DNA of 64,000 bases, taken from Dongia_B soli. GTDB lineage: Bacteria; Pseudomonadota; Alphaproteobacteria; Dongiales; Dongiaceae. This document shows positions 44,544 to 53,358 of this stretch, one piece after another. The translations under genes were made by a program, and so were the position numbers. The notes below the pieces were generated by a model, which worked only from the letters and a program-made list of their open reading frames with translations, was not told where the DNA came from and made no database searches. Location: NCBI RefSeq assembly GCF_034044715.1, contig NZ_JAXCLW010000003.1:186001-250000 (forward strand), given 5' to 3'. Position 1 is the first letter of the stretch; each line of letters starts with the position of its first letter.

Positions 44544-44579
44544 GCGACATAATGTCGCAAAAATGTCGATTCGGGACAA
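44544..44579 (+). promoter_or_regulatory. Candidate operator: GCGACAT-A-ATGTCGC plus ATGTCGA direct repeat
   Basis: A 15-base palindrome (7-bp arms, 1-base centre) at 44544-44558, followed by a second ATGTCGA at 44563-44569 and then AA at 44578-44579. The half-site recalls the TGTCG-N-N8-AA sites of the P. aeruginosa GATase1-AraC regulator ArgR (from memory). A regulator of that class is encoded at 46621. It lies about 100-135 bases upstream of the permease start. Confidence 0.55.
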
Positions 44580-44679
44580 TCCTGGGGGTGTCCGGGTCGC
44601 TCCGCCGGCACCGCCGGTCTCGCGAACCGAAAGGGCCGGTTCGGCTCGTTGTCTCGGCGACCACATAAGGGGAAACGTC

Positions 44680-46230
44680 ATGTCTACGCATGATCATACG
44701 CATGAGGAGGACGTCAAAGTCCTCCACAGCATGGGTTACGCTCAAGAACTGTCCCGACGCATGGGCGGCTTCCAGAACTTCGCGATTTCTTTCACCATCA
44801 TCTGCATTCTGGCCGGCGGCATCGGTGCTTATACCGTTGCCTTCAGCGCGGCCGGGGGCGGTTCCATCGGCATCGGCTGGATCGTCGGCTCGATCTTCGC
44901 ATTGCTTGTCGCCGCGGCCATGGGCCAGATCGCCTCGGCCTATCCGACGGCCGGCGGTCTCTATCACTGGGGTTCGATCCTGGGCGGCAAAGGCTGGGGA
45001 TGGGGTACGGCCTGGATCAATCTGATCGGCCTGCTTTTCGTTGTCGCCTCGGTCAATTACGGCGTCTATCTGCTGGCCCGCGATCTGGTCTTCGTCGGCA
45101 TCTTCGGCGCCGCACCGGAAAGCTTCACCGGCACGCATCTGATCATCGCCGTCGCTCTGATCACGGTCTCGCAGGCGTTTCTGAACTTCGTCGGTATCCG
45201 GGCAACCACGATCCTGACCGACTTCTCCGGCTATCTGATCTTCCTGGTATCGATCGCGATCATTGTCGGCTTGCTGGCCGGCTCGCCGGTGCCCCTTGAT
45301 TTCTCGCGTCTTGTCACCTTCACCAACAATACCGGCGATGTCGGTGGCGGCACTTGGCCGGCAACCTCCAGCCTGTTCTTCGCCTTCGTGCTGGGCTTGC
45401 TGCATGTCTGCTACACGATCACCGGTTTCGACGCCTCGGCGCATACATCCGAAGAAACGCGCGACGCCCAGCGTGCCGTTCCCCGGGGCATGTTGACGGC
45501 CGTCTTCTGGTCGGGACTGTTCGGCTGGTTCCTGGTGGTGGCTGTTTTGCTCGCCATGCCCGATATGGGCGAAGGCGCCAAAAGGGGCTGGTCGGTGTTT
45601 TTCTATGTCCTGGAATCCAGCGGCATGCCGGCTTGGCTGAAGACGCTCATTTCCATCGGCATCGTGGTCTCGAACTATCTCTGTGCCCTCGCCGGCATGA
45701 CCTCGCTCTCACGCATGATCTTCGCCTTCGCGCGTGATGGCGGCATCCCGGTCTTCTCCAAATATCTGCGTCGCGTCAGCCCGACCTACCGGACCCCGGG
45801 CGTCGCCATCTGGGTCGGTGCAATCCTGTGCTTCCTCCTGGGTTGGGTGGCCGGCTCCGATGCCAATGCCTATATCGTCCTGGCGTCGGGCTGTGCAGTC
45901 TTCCTCTATGTCTCCTACATCATGCCGATCGGAGCTGGCATCCTGGCCGAAGGCAAAAGCTGGACGAAGAAAGGGCCGTTCAATCTGGGCGGCCTGTCGA
46001 AGCCGGTCGCCGTGCTCGCGGTCATCGGCGGCGGCGTGCTGGCTTTTGTCGGCTTCCAGCCGCCCTATCAATTGGTCGGGCAATTCCTGGCGGTCGTTAT
46101 CGTTCTGCTGGTCATCATCTGGTTCGGCTATGAGCGCAAGCGTTTCCCCGGCCCACCGCTGACAGAAGAGGCTGTCAAGGCGCGGCAATCGGAGATCGCC
46201 CGCGAAGAAGCCGCCTTGGCACAGTCATAA
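44680..46230 (+). CDS. APC family amino acid/amine permease
   Basis: A 516-residue inner-membrane permease with about 12 segments. Early residues YAQELSRRMGGFQNFAISFT and the region TAGGLYHWGSILGGKGWGWG are typical of the APC subgroup of GABA/choline/ethanolamine-type and eukaryote-like amino acid permeases. The ATG at 44680 follows AAGGGGAAA; a longer frame reaches the upstream operator and is unlikely. A strong terminator follows. The catabolic genes downstream suggest it imports their amine or amino-alcohol substrate (inference). Confidence 0.9.
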   Translation: MSTHDHTHEEDVKVLHSMGYAQELSRRMGGFQNFAISFTIICILAGGIGAYTVAFSAAGGGSIGIGWIVGSIFALLVAAAMGQIASAYPTAGGLYHWGSILGGKGWGWGTAWINLIGLLFVVASVNYGVYLLARDLVFVGIFGAAPESFTGTHLIIAVALITVSQAFLNFVGIRATTILTDFSGYLIFLVSIAIIVGLLAGSPVPLDFSRLVTFTNNTGDVGGGTWPATSSLFFAFVLGLLHVCYTITGFDASAHTSEETRDAQRAVPRGMLTAVFWSGLFGWFLVVAVLLAMPDMGEGAKRGWSVFFYVLESSGMPAWLKTLISIGIVVSNYLCALAGMTSLSRMIFAFARDGGIPVFSKYLRRVSPTYRTPGVAIWVGAILCFLLGWVAGSDANAYIVLASGCAVFLYVSYIMPIGAGILAEGKSWTKKGPFNLGGLSKPVAVLAVIGGGVLAFVGFQPPYQLVGQFLAVVIVLLVIIWFGYERKRFPGPPLTEEAVKARQSEIAREEAALAQS

Positions 46231-46260
46231 ACCGACAAACCGGCTTACACTTAGCCTACA

Positions 46261-46289
46261 AAGGGGAGGCTTTCAGCCTCCCCTTTTTC
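46261..46289 (+). terminator. Rho-independent terminator after the permease
   Basis: A perfect 10-bp stem AAGGGGAGGC / GCCTCCCCTT with loop TTTCA, followed by TTTCT, 30 bases past the permease stop. It separates the permease transcript from the riboswitch-led transcript. Confidence 0.93.
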
Positions 46290-46363
46290 TGTCCAGTGGC
46301 TTGCAGGAATCCGGCTTGACGCCGCAGCGGCGGCACCGGAGACTACCGTCATCATATCCCGCC

Positions 46364-46566
46364 GCTGGGAGAGATCGGTATCCTTCGGGACAACCGGCGC
46401 CGAAGGAGCAACCGCCCCCGGAAACTCTCAGGCAAAAGGACCAGGGCGGCACCACACTCTGGAAAGCGGGTCGCGAGAAATCGATACCCCACCGACGGAG
46501 TAAACCTGTTCCCGCCACTCGGCGTGGGACAAGGCCAATCTCTCAGGTACCGAGACAGAGGGGGGA
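46364..46566 (+). promoter_or_regulatory. Tandem glycine riboswitch
   Basis: Two consecutive glycine aptamers are recognisable. Aptamer 1 runs from GCTGGGAGAG (46364) through GCCGAAGGAGCAACCGCC (46400-46417) and AAACTCTCAGGCAAAAGGAC (46422-46441) to CACTCTGGAAAGC (about 46468). Aptamer 2 follows after a short linker, with CCGACGGAGTAAACC (46492-46506) and AATCTCTCAGGTACCGAGAC (46537-46556), closing at AGAGGGG. In known switches glycine binding usually turns genes on. The start codon of the regulator is about 55 bases downstream, with the RBS GGAGAG at 46614-46619; no terminator stem with U-tract is obvious between them, so control of translation is possible. Confidence 0.93.
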
Positions 46567-46620
46567 AGCGCCGTTCGGCCACCGGCCGGGCAGCCGTTTC
46601 TACCGCTGTCGGAGAGTCTG

Positions 46621-47778
46621 GTGACTGCATCTTTTGTCGATCCCATCACATTGCCTAACCACCTGCCGGACCGCTGTCCGGCAGGCGAGGCCGGACCCTA
46701 CAACACGCTGATTTTGCGACCCGAGGCAGATGGGCGGGTCCTCCTGTCGCTGGTCCTGATACCGGGCTTTGCCCTGGGGGATCTCGCGCGCGTGGTGGAT
46801 ACCCTTGCGGCCGCCAATGCCGTGAGCGGTCGCGATATCTTTCAATGGCAAACCGTCGGCCTGGAACCCGGCCCCGTCCCGTCCGCCAGCGACATCGATG
46901 TCCATCCGGTAACGTGCGTGACCGACAGTCCTGCGGCCGCCAATATCCTCGTCCTTGCGGAAATCCTGCCGCCGGATTTGCCTGCTTTGCCAGGGCTCAT
47001 CGAGTGGCTGCATGAGGCCGACCGGGCCGGCGCTCATATCGGTGCGCTATCGAGCGGCGCCATCCTTCTCTCTCGCATCGGCCTCTTGCGTGGTTATGCT
47101 TGTGCGACGCCGACACAACTGGCTTTCACGGATTCTGCACCCAGCCGGAATGATGAGCTGTTTTGCCGTGAGCGAGGCCCGGCCCGGCTGCATCCCGATC
47201 TCTTCGTCATCGACCGCAACCGCTTCACCTGTGCGGGCGGCTGCACCACCTCCGACATGATGCTCCGGGCGATCCGGCAATGCCTTGGCGACGATGCCGC
47301 CCGGCGAGTTACCGGCCAGCTTCTGCGCGACCGCGCGCGCGATGCCGATGAGATTCAGCCCCGCGCCCAACTGGTCCAGCATGCCGCCGGCAGCCAAGCC
47401 CTGCAGCGTGCCATGCAGGTCATGCGCCGGCATGCCGAACAGCCGGTCGAATTGCGCGTCATCGCCATGCGGGCCGGTGTCCATCTGCGTCATTTGGAGC
47501 GGCTGTTCCGGCGCCATTTGGAAACCAGCCCTCGTGAGTTCTATTTGCGCCTTCGCCTGCAACGCGCCCGGGAACTGATGCAATGCACCACGGCGACCCT
47601 CTCCTCCATCGCCCGGGATGTCGGTTTCGACTCGCTTTCCCATTTCTCCAAATGTTATACGGAAGCCTATGGGACGCGGCCCAGTGAAGACCGCAAGCGG
47701 CTGTTCACCACGGCTGTCATTGGGCCCCACGCACCATCACGCGACGTGCCATCGAGGGGGAAGACGATCGCAGCCTGA
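46621..47778 (+). CDS. GlxA/GbdR-type AraC regulator (GATase1-like domain)
   Basis: A 385-residue regulator. The N-terminal DJ-1/PfpI-like domain (LLSLVLIPGFALGDLARVVD; IGALSSGAILLSRIGLL) is followed by an AraC DNA-binding domain near the C-terminus (IAMRAGVHLRHLERLFRRHL; SIARDVGFDSLSHFSKCYTE). The GATase1-AraC group includes GbdR, CdhR and ArgR, which respond to betaine, carnitine and arginine-type compounds. The start is GTG, just after GGAGAG. It is the first gene behind the glycine riboswitch and heads the degradation operon, so its synthesis is probably glycine-dependent. Confidence 0.9.
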   Translation: MTASFVDPITLPNHLPDRCPAGEAGPYNTLILRPEADGRVLLSLVLIPGFALGDLARVVDTLAAANAVSGRDIFQWQTVGLEPGPVPSASDIDVHPVTCVTDSPAAANILVLAEILPPDLPALPGLIEWLHEADRAGAHIGALSSGAILLSRIGLLRGYACATPTQLAFTDSAPSRNDELFCRERGPARLHPDLFVIDRNRFTCAGGCTTSDMMLRAIRQCLGDDAARRVTGQLLRDRARDADEIQPRAQLVQHAAGSQALQRAMQVMRRHAEQPVELRVIAMRAGVHLRHLERLFRRHLETSPREFYLRLRLQRARELMQCTTATLSSIARDVGFDSLSHFSKCYTEAYGTRPSEDRKRLFTTAVIGPHAPSRDVPSRGKTIAA

Positions 47779-47836
47779 CTGCGCATCGACGGTATCGAAA
47801 TCACCACTTAAACCTTTCAAGTCATCCGGGGGAAAC

Positions 47837-49210
47837 ATGCCTTTGAAGCCAGAGCAGGTTAAGACGGTCGCTGATGCAAAGAAGATCGTCGAGGAACGCG
47901 GTTTGACCCATGTCAAGGTCGGCGTCTTCGACGGCGATGCCATCCTGCGTGGCAAATACATGTCCAAAGAAAAATTCTTTTCGGCTTTGGAAAGCGGTTT
48001 CGGTTTTTGCGACGTGGTACTTGGCTGGGACAGCAGCGACCAGCTGTTCGACAACACCACCTATACCGGTTGGCACACCGCTTATCCGGATGCTTTCGTC
48101 CGGCTTATTCCGGAAAGCTGCCGCGAGGTTCCCTTCGAAGACAATATGCTCTTCTTCCTGGCCGAATTCACCGACAAGGCGGAAGAAGTTTGTTCGCGCG
48201 GTACCCTGCGCCGGGTGCTCGACAAAGCGAAGAAGATGGGATTCGAAGCTTACGGTTCCTGCGAGTTCGAATTCTTCATGTTCGACGAGACGCCGGAGAG
48301 CATTCGCGAAAAAGGCTATCGCAATCTGACGCCGATGACCCCCGGCTGGTTCGGTTATTCTGTAATCCGCAATACTGTCTGGGCCGATCTCTATAAGGAG
48401 ATCCTCGAAACCTGCGAGATCATGCGGATGCCGATCGAAGGCCTGCATACGGAAACCGGCCCCGGCGTGCTGGAAGCGGCACTCACCTATGACAAGGCCC
48501 TGGAAGCCGCCGACCGCGCCGCCTTATTCAAGACCTTCATGAAGGTCCTGGCGCAGCGCCGCGGCATGATGGCGACCTTCATGGCGAAATGGTCGAACAA
48601 CTGGCCCGGCCAGAGCGGCCATATCCATCTGTCGCTGAAGGACAAGAACGGCAAGAACGCCTTCCACGATCCCAAGAAGCCGCACAATATCAGTGACAAG
48701 ATGCGCTGGTTCATCGGCGGACAGCAGGCGCTGATGCCCGAATTGCTCGGCATGGTCGCGAATACCGTCAACGCTTATTCCCGGCTGATCCCCGGCTTCT
48801 GGGCACCGACCAATTCGACCTGGGGCATTGAGAACCGGACCTGCGCGTTGCGTGTCATTCCGGGCTCGGAAAAATCCCAGCGGGTCGAGTACCGGATTGC
48901 CGCAGCCGACTGCAACCCCTATGTTGCTCTGGCGGCCGCCATCGGGTCTGGCTTATACGGCATCGAGAACAAGATCGAGCCGACCGAGCCGATCGTGGGC
49001 AATTCCTATGACCAGAAGCATCCCGCGAAGCTCGACCTGCCGCGGACTTTGTGGGAAGCTGCCCAGCGCCTGAAAAAATCGAAAGCGGCCAATGAATTGT
49101 TCGGTGAAGCCTTCGTCGAACATTGGACCGCGACCCGTGAATGGGAGGAGCGCGAGTTCCGCAAGCACATCACCGATTGGGAACTGAACCGCTACTTCGA
49201 GATCATCTAA
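47837..49210 (+). CDS. Glutamine synthetase family protein (amide ligase)
   Basis: A 457-residue GS-fold ligase, cytoplasmic. It has ACEFEF-like SCEFEFFMFDE, GLHTETGPGVLEAALTYDKA, the ATP-site SGHIHLSL and the later FWAPTNSTWGIENRTCALRV. Relatives such as PuuA and IpuC join glutamate to amines, ethanolamine or isopropylamine. ATG 47837 follows GGGGGAAAC; a longer frame overlaps the regulator. An aldehyde dehydrogenase starts 9 bases after its stop, as in gamma-glutamylation pathways. The amine substrate is unknown. Confidence 0.9.
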   Translation: MPLKPEQVKTVADAKKIVEERGLTHVKVGVFDGDAILRGKYMSKEKFFSALESGFGFCDVVLGWDSSDQLFDNTTYTGWHTAYPDAFVRLIPESCREVPFEDNMLFFLAEFTDKAEEVCSRGTLRRVLDKAKKMGFEAYGSCEFEFFMFDETPESIREKGYRNLTPMTPGWFGYSVIRNTVWADLYKEILETCEIMRMPIEGLHTETGPGVLEAALTYDKALEAADRAALFKTFMKVLAQRRGMMATFMAKWSNNWPGQSGHIHLSLKDKNGKNAFHDPKKPHNISDKMRWFIGGQQALMPELLGMVANTVNAYSRLIPGFWAPTNSTWGIENRTCALRVIPGSEKSQRVEYRIAAADCNPYVALAAAIGSGLYGIENKIEPTEPIVGNSYDQKHPAKLDLPRTLWEAAQRLKKSKAANELFGEAFVEHWTATREWEEREFRKHITDWELNRYFEII

Positions 49211-49219
49211 GGAAGCATC

Positions 49220-50608
49220 ATGCCTGCAGTGCAGAAGACGATCACGCCGATCGACAATTCCATTTATGTCGAGCGGCCCTATAACAGCGCCGCCGAAATC
49301 CGGACGGTGCTGAGCGCCGCGCAGAAGGCACAAGCAGCCTGGAAGCACACGCCGGTCGCCGAGCGCGCCGCGATCCTGACCAAGGCCGTCGATATCTTTC
49401 TCACCAAGAAGGACCAGCACGCCGAGGAGATCACGCGCCAGATGGGCCGGCCGATCTCGCAAAGCCCCGGGGAAATGCGCGGCTTCGAGGAACGGGCCCG
49501 CTATATGATCCAGATCGGCCCGGAAGCTTTGGCCGATATCGAGGCTACAGACAAGCCGGGCTTCACCCGGTTCATCCGTCGCGAGCCGTTGGGCGTGGTC
49601 TTTATCGTTGCGCCCTGGAACTATCCCTATCTGACCTCGGTCAACGGCGTCATCCCGGCGCTGATGGCGGGCAATGCGGTCATCCTCAAGCATTCCGCCC
49701 AGACGCCGCTTTGCGCCGAAAGCTTCCAGGACGCGTTCGACAAGGCCGGTCTGCCCAAGGGTCTGTTCCAGCATCTGGTGCTCACCCATGACGATACCGC
49801 CAAGGTGATCGCCGCGCCGGAAGTCGCCTATGTCAACTTCACCGGCTCCGTTGCTGGCGGCCATGCGGTGCAGCAAGCAGCCCTCGGCAAGTTCATCGGC
49901 CTCGGCCTGGAACTCGGCGGCAAGGATCCGGCTTATGTGCGCGCAGATGCCAATCTCGATCACGCTGTCGAAAACCTGGTCGACGGCGCGATGTTCAATT
50001 CCGGCCAATGCTGCTGCGCCATCGAGCGCATCTATGTACATGAAAGCCTGTACGACAAATTCGTCGATGGCTTCGTCGATCTCACCAAGAAATATCGCCT
50101 GGGCAATCCGCTCGACACCAACACCAATCTCGGGCCGATGGTCCGCACCTCGGCAGCCGAATTCGTGCGCGGCCAGATCCAGGACGCGGTGAAGCGCGGC
50201 GCCAAGGCGCTGGTCGACGCGAAGTCCTTCGCCGCCGACAAGCCCGGCACGCCCTATCTGGCGCCCCAGGTTCTCGTCAATGTCGATCATTCGATGTCGG
50301 TCATGTCAGATGAGAGCTTCGGCCCGGTTATCGGCATCATGAAGGTGAAGTCAGACGACGAAGCCGTGAAGCTGATGAATGACAGCAAGTTCGGCCTGAC
50401 CGCCGCTTTGTGGACACAGGACGAGCAGGCGGCTCTCAAGATCGGCGACCAGGTCGTCACCGGCACGGTCTACATGAATCGCTGCGACTACCTCGACCCG
50501 GCTTTGGCCTGGGTCGGGGTCAAGGATTCCGGGCGCGGCGCCACCTTGAGCAAGGTCGGCTATGAGATGCTGACCCGGCCGAAATCCTTCCATTTGCGAC
50601 AGATCTAA
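49220..50608 (+). CDS. Aldehyde dehydrogenase family protein
   Basis: A 462-residue NAD(P)-dependent dehydrogenase. VAPWNYPYLTSVNGVIPALM is the cofactor-binding region, FTGSVAGGHAV follows, the glutamate lies in LELGGKDPAYVRAD, and the nucleophile Cys is in FNSGQCCCAIERIYVHE (near residues 254-270). It would oxidise the aldehyde of a glutamylated or free amino compound to the acid. It is coupled by a short gap to the GS-like gene, and a stem-loop lies downstream before the FAD gene. Confidence 0.93.
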   Translation: MPAVQKTITPIDNSIYVERPYNSAAEIRTVLSAAQKAQAAWKHTPVAERAAILTKAVDIFLTKKDQHAEEITRQMGRPISQSPGEMRGFEERARYMIQIGPEALADIEATDKPGFTRFIRREPLGVVFIVAPWNYPYLTSVNGVIPALMAGNAVILKHSAQTPLCAESFQDAFDKAGLPKGLFQHLVLTHDDTAKVIAAPEVAYVNFTGSVAGGHAVQQAALGKFIGLGLELGGKDPAYVRADANLDHAVENLVDGAMFNSGQCCCAIERIYVHESLYDKFVDGFVDLTKKYRLGNPLDTNTNLGPMVRTSAAEFVRGQIQDAVKRGAKALVDAKSFAADKPGTPYLAPQVLVNVDHSMSVMSDESFGPVIGIMKVKSDDEAVKLMNDSKFGLTAALWTQDEQAALKIGDQVVTGTVYMNRCDYLDPALAWVGVKDSGRGATLSKVGYEMLTRPKSFHLRQI

Positions 50609-50657
50609 CCGAGCTTGGCCGAATTGACTTCGGCCGGTAACTGTCGATGATGTTCAG

Positions 50658-50686
50658 GCCCCTGTCTTGCAAGAGACAGGGGCTTT
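50658..50686 (+). terminator. Intra-operon hairpin, weak terminator
   Basis: A perfect 10-bp stem GCCCCTGTCT / AGACAGGGGC with loop TGCAAG, followed by only TTT. It lies between the aldehyde dehydrogenase and the FAD dehydrogenase, so partial termination or processing is more likely than a full stop. Confidence 0.7.
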
Positions 50687-50702
50687 GATATCGGGGTCAG
50701 AC

Positions 50703-52082
50703 ATGGCTGAGATCGACCGTTCCGACATCGTCATCATCGGCGCCGGTGTCGTCGGCTGCGCGCTGTTCCGGCGCTTTGCCCTGATGGGGCTGAAACCGCT
50801 GCTGGTGGAAGCAGGCGGCGATATCCTCTCCGGCGCCAGCAAGGGCAATAGCGCTTTGCTGCATACTGGCTTCGATGCCTTGCCGGATAGCCTCGAACTC
50901 ACCTGCATGCAGGCCGGCTATCGCGAATACCTCGAGATCCGGGAACACCTCAATCTGCCCTTGGTGGAAAGCAGCGCTTTGGTCGTCGCCTGGGATGACG
51001 AGCAATTGACAAAGCTGCCCGAGATCGTGGCCAAGGCCCATCGCAACGGTGTCGGCGATGTGCGCGAGATCGGCAGAGACAATCTGCGCCGGCGCGAGCC
51101 CCACTTGGCCGATACGGCGCGCGGCGCCGTTCTGGTGCCGGGCGAGCATATCATCGATCCCTGGTCGGCACCCCTCGCCTATGTTCATCAGGGCCTCGCC
51201 CATGGCGGTCGCATCCATCGCCGTTGTCGCGTGACCGGCGGCGATTTCAATGGCGATCATTGGCGGTTGGAAACGACAAATGGCGAGATGGCGGCCGGCC
51301 TGGTCATCAATGCTGCCGGTAATTATGGCGATATCGTCGAGGCGATCTGCCGGACAAGCCCGTTCAAGATCACACCACGCAAAGGCCAGTTTGTCGTCTT
51401 CGATAAGCCGGCCGCGGCACTGGCTCATGCCATCATCCTGCCGGTGCCGACGGAACGCACCAAGGGAATCGTCATCAGCCGGACTGCTTTCGGCAACCTG
51501 CTGGTTGGGCCAACGGCGGAAGACCAGGAGGATCGCGCGCTGGCAGAGGTCGATCAGGCAATGCTCCAACATCTGATTGCGAAGGGCACGGAGATGCTGC
51601 CGGCCTTGGCTCAGCAAACCGTCAATGCCGTCTATGCCGGCTTGCGGCCGGCCACACAGTTCAAGGACTATCAGATCGACTTTCTACCGGAGCGTCACTG
51701 GATCACCGTTGGCGGCATCCGATCGACAGGGCTGACGGCGGCGCTCGGCATCGCGCAGCATGTTGCTGCCCTCTATCAGCAGCGTTTCGATGGCACCACA
51801 ACAACGCGACCGATCTGGACACCGGTTCCCAATCTCTGCGAATACCGTGAGCGGCCTTATCAGACGCCAGCCGGCGGCGATATCCTCTGCCATTGCGAAT
51901 GGGTGACGCGGCAGGAAGTCGAACAGGCTTTGGCGGGTCCTTTTCCCGCCGGCGATCTTGGCGGCTTGAAGCGGCGGACCCGTTGCATGATGGGCCGCTG
52001 CCAGGGTTTCTATTGTGGCGCTGAGGCTAGTCGGCTTGCTGATGAACGGTGGTCGGCTAATAATGCGCAGGCCGCTTCATGA
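50703..52082 (+). CDS. GlpA-like FAD-dependent dehydrogenase with C-terminal [2Fe-2S] BFD domain
   Basis: A 459-residue protein. The FAD-binding DAO domain starts IVIIGAGVVGCALFRRFALM, then SGASKGNSALLHTGFDA. The last 90 residues carry CHC (ILCHCEWVTRQEV) and C-x4-C (RRTRCMMGRCQGFYC), a BFD-type [2Fe-2S] site. This DAO-BFD order is that of GlpA, the anaerobic glycerol-3-phosphate dehydrogenase subunit. The start at 50703 is taken because the longer frame runs through the upstream hairpin. It overlaps the next FAD gene by 4 bases (ATGA), so the two are probably subunits of one complex. Confidence 0.9.
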   Translation: MAEIDRSDIVIIGAGVVGCALFRRFALMGLKPLLVEAGGDILSGASKGNSALLHTGFDALPDSLELTCMQAGYREYLEIREHLNLPLVESSALVVAWDDEQLTKLPEIVAKAHRNGVGDVREIGRDNLRRREPHLADTARGAVLVPGEHIIDPWSAPLAYVHQGLAHGGRIHRRCRVTGGDFNGDHWRLETTNGEMAAGLVINAAGNYGDIVEAICRTSPFKITPRKGQFVVFDKPAAALAHAIILPVPTERTKGIVISRTAFGNLLVGPTAEDQEDRALAEVDQAMLQHLIAKGTEMLPALAQQTVNAVYAGLRPATQFKDYQIDFLPERHWITVGGIRSTGLTAALGIAQHVAALYQQRFDGTTTTRPIWTPVPNLCEYRERPYQTPAGGDILCHCEWVTRQEVEQALAGPFPAGDLGGLKRRTRCMMGRCQGFYCGAEASRLADERWSANNAQAAS

Positions 52083-53344
52083 GCGGCCACAGATCGATCT
52101 CGGCGGAAGTGGCGATCATTGGCGCTGGACCGGCCGGACTTGCCTGCGCGCAGGCCTTGAAGAAAGCAGGCTTGCGCGACATCGTCATTCTCGAGCGCGA
52201 AGCGGAAGCGGGCGGCATCCCGCGGCATTGCGGCCATACAGGCTATGGCTTGGCTGAATTCAGTCGCTTGATGACTGGTCCCGGCTATGCGCGTCGATTG
52301 GTGGATGGGGTCGCCGGACTCGATCTCCGCACCAAGACCACCGTCTTGCGTCTGGAACCGAATGGCGTTTTGCAGATCACCGATCGCGATGGACCCGCAA
52401 CGCTTTCCGCCAGAGCCGTGCTGCTAGCCTTGGGTGCACGCGAAACGCCACGTAGCGCGAGGTTGCTGACCGGGGCGCGTCCCTGGGGTGTCATGAATAC
52501 CGGTATGCTGCAGCAGATGATCTATCTGCAGAACCGCAAGCCCTTCGAGCGGCCGGTCGTAATCGGAACTGAGCTGGTCTCTTTCTCGACTCTACTAACC
52601 TTGCGCCATGCCGGTATCAAGCCGGTGGCGCTGATCGAACCCTGCCACCGCATTACCGCGCGCCGGCCGGCTGATTTGATCACCCGCTTTTGCTTCCGGG
52701 TACCAGTCCTGCTGAATACGAAACTGCATCGCATTCTCGGAACCGAGCGTGTCGAAGGCATCGAGATCGATCGGGGCAATGGCATTGAGCGCATCGATTG
52801 CGATGGTGTCATTCTGACCGGTCAGTTTCGGCCGGAGACGGCTTTGGTGGTGCCAAGCCATCTCGCCCTGGACGGCGTCGTCAATGAAACGGGAACCGGC
52901 GGACCGGTGATCGACCAGTTCATGCGCTGTAGCGATCCCAGCTATTTTGCCGCCGGCAATCTGCTGCGTGGGATCGAGACAGCGGGACAGTGTTTTCGCG
53001 AAGGCCGGGCGGCCGCATCCAATATCCTCGAGACGCTCCGGGGCAATCTACCGCCGGCTCCGGCTTATATTCCGGTGACACATGCCGAGCCGGTCGCCTA
53101 CGTTTATCCGCAGCGGATCGACCCGCTCGGTACAACCGATCAGCCTCTGCTGTTCAAATTTCGCGCTATGCGCCCTGCGCGGGGCCGCCTCCAGGTGAGT
53201 ATTGATGGCAAAGTGGTCTGGTCTCGCTGTATACAGGCGCTGCCGGAACGTCGCTTGGCCTGGCATTTGCCGGCCCGTCTGCTAACTGGCGCCCAAAACG
53301 TTCATGTAGAGATTACCGGCGAGAAGCCCTCGCCGGCGCGGTAG
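52079..53344 (+). CDS. FAD/NAD(P)-binding oxidoreductase (partner of the GlpA-like subunit)
   Basis: A 421-residue pyridine-nucleotide-disulfide-type flavoprotein. The FAD motif is AIIGAGPAGLACAQALKKAG, the C-terminal FAD contact YFAAGNLLRGIETAGQCF, and GGIPRHCGHTGYGL is characteristic of the FAD subunit that pairs with GlpA-like DAO proteins. The last 85 residues are a small extra domain without Cys. Clusters of DAO-BFD protein, this subunit and a glycerol-kinase-like gene are known in other bacteria; the DUF1667 partner often seen there is absent. Confidence 0.88.
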   Translation: MSGHRSISAEVAIIGAGPAGLACAQALKKAGLRDIVILEREAEAGGIPRHCGHTGYGLAEFSRLMTGPGYARRLVDGVAGLDLRTKTTVLRLEPNGVLQITDRDGPATLSARAVLLALGARETPRSARLLTGARPWGVMNTGMLQQMIYLQNRKPFERPVVIGTELVSFSTLLTLRHAGIKPVALIEPCHRITARRPADLITRFCFRVPVLLNTKLHRILGTERVEGIEIDRGNGIERIDCDGVILTGQFRPETALVVPSHLALDGVVNETGTGGPVIDQFMRCSDPSYFAAGNLLRGIETAGQCFREGRAAASNILETLRGNLPPAPAYIPVTHAEPVAYVYPQRIDPLGTTDQPLLFKFRAMRPARGRLQVSIDGKVVWSRCIQALPERRLAWHLPARLLTGAQNVHVEITGEKPSPAR

Positions 53345-53358
53345 GAGCATTTGTCAGT

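Noticed and set aside
48953..50290. A 445-residue open frame on the minus strand
   Set aside because: It lies opposite the glutamine-synthetase-like and aldehyde dehydrogenase genes, whose products show all family motifs; the minus frame has no recognisable motif and is a codon-bias shadow.
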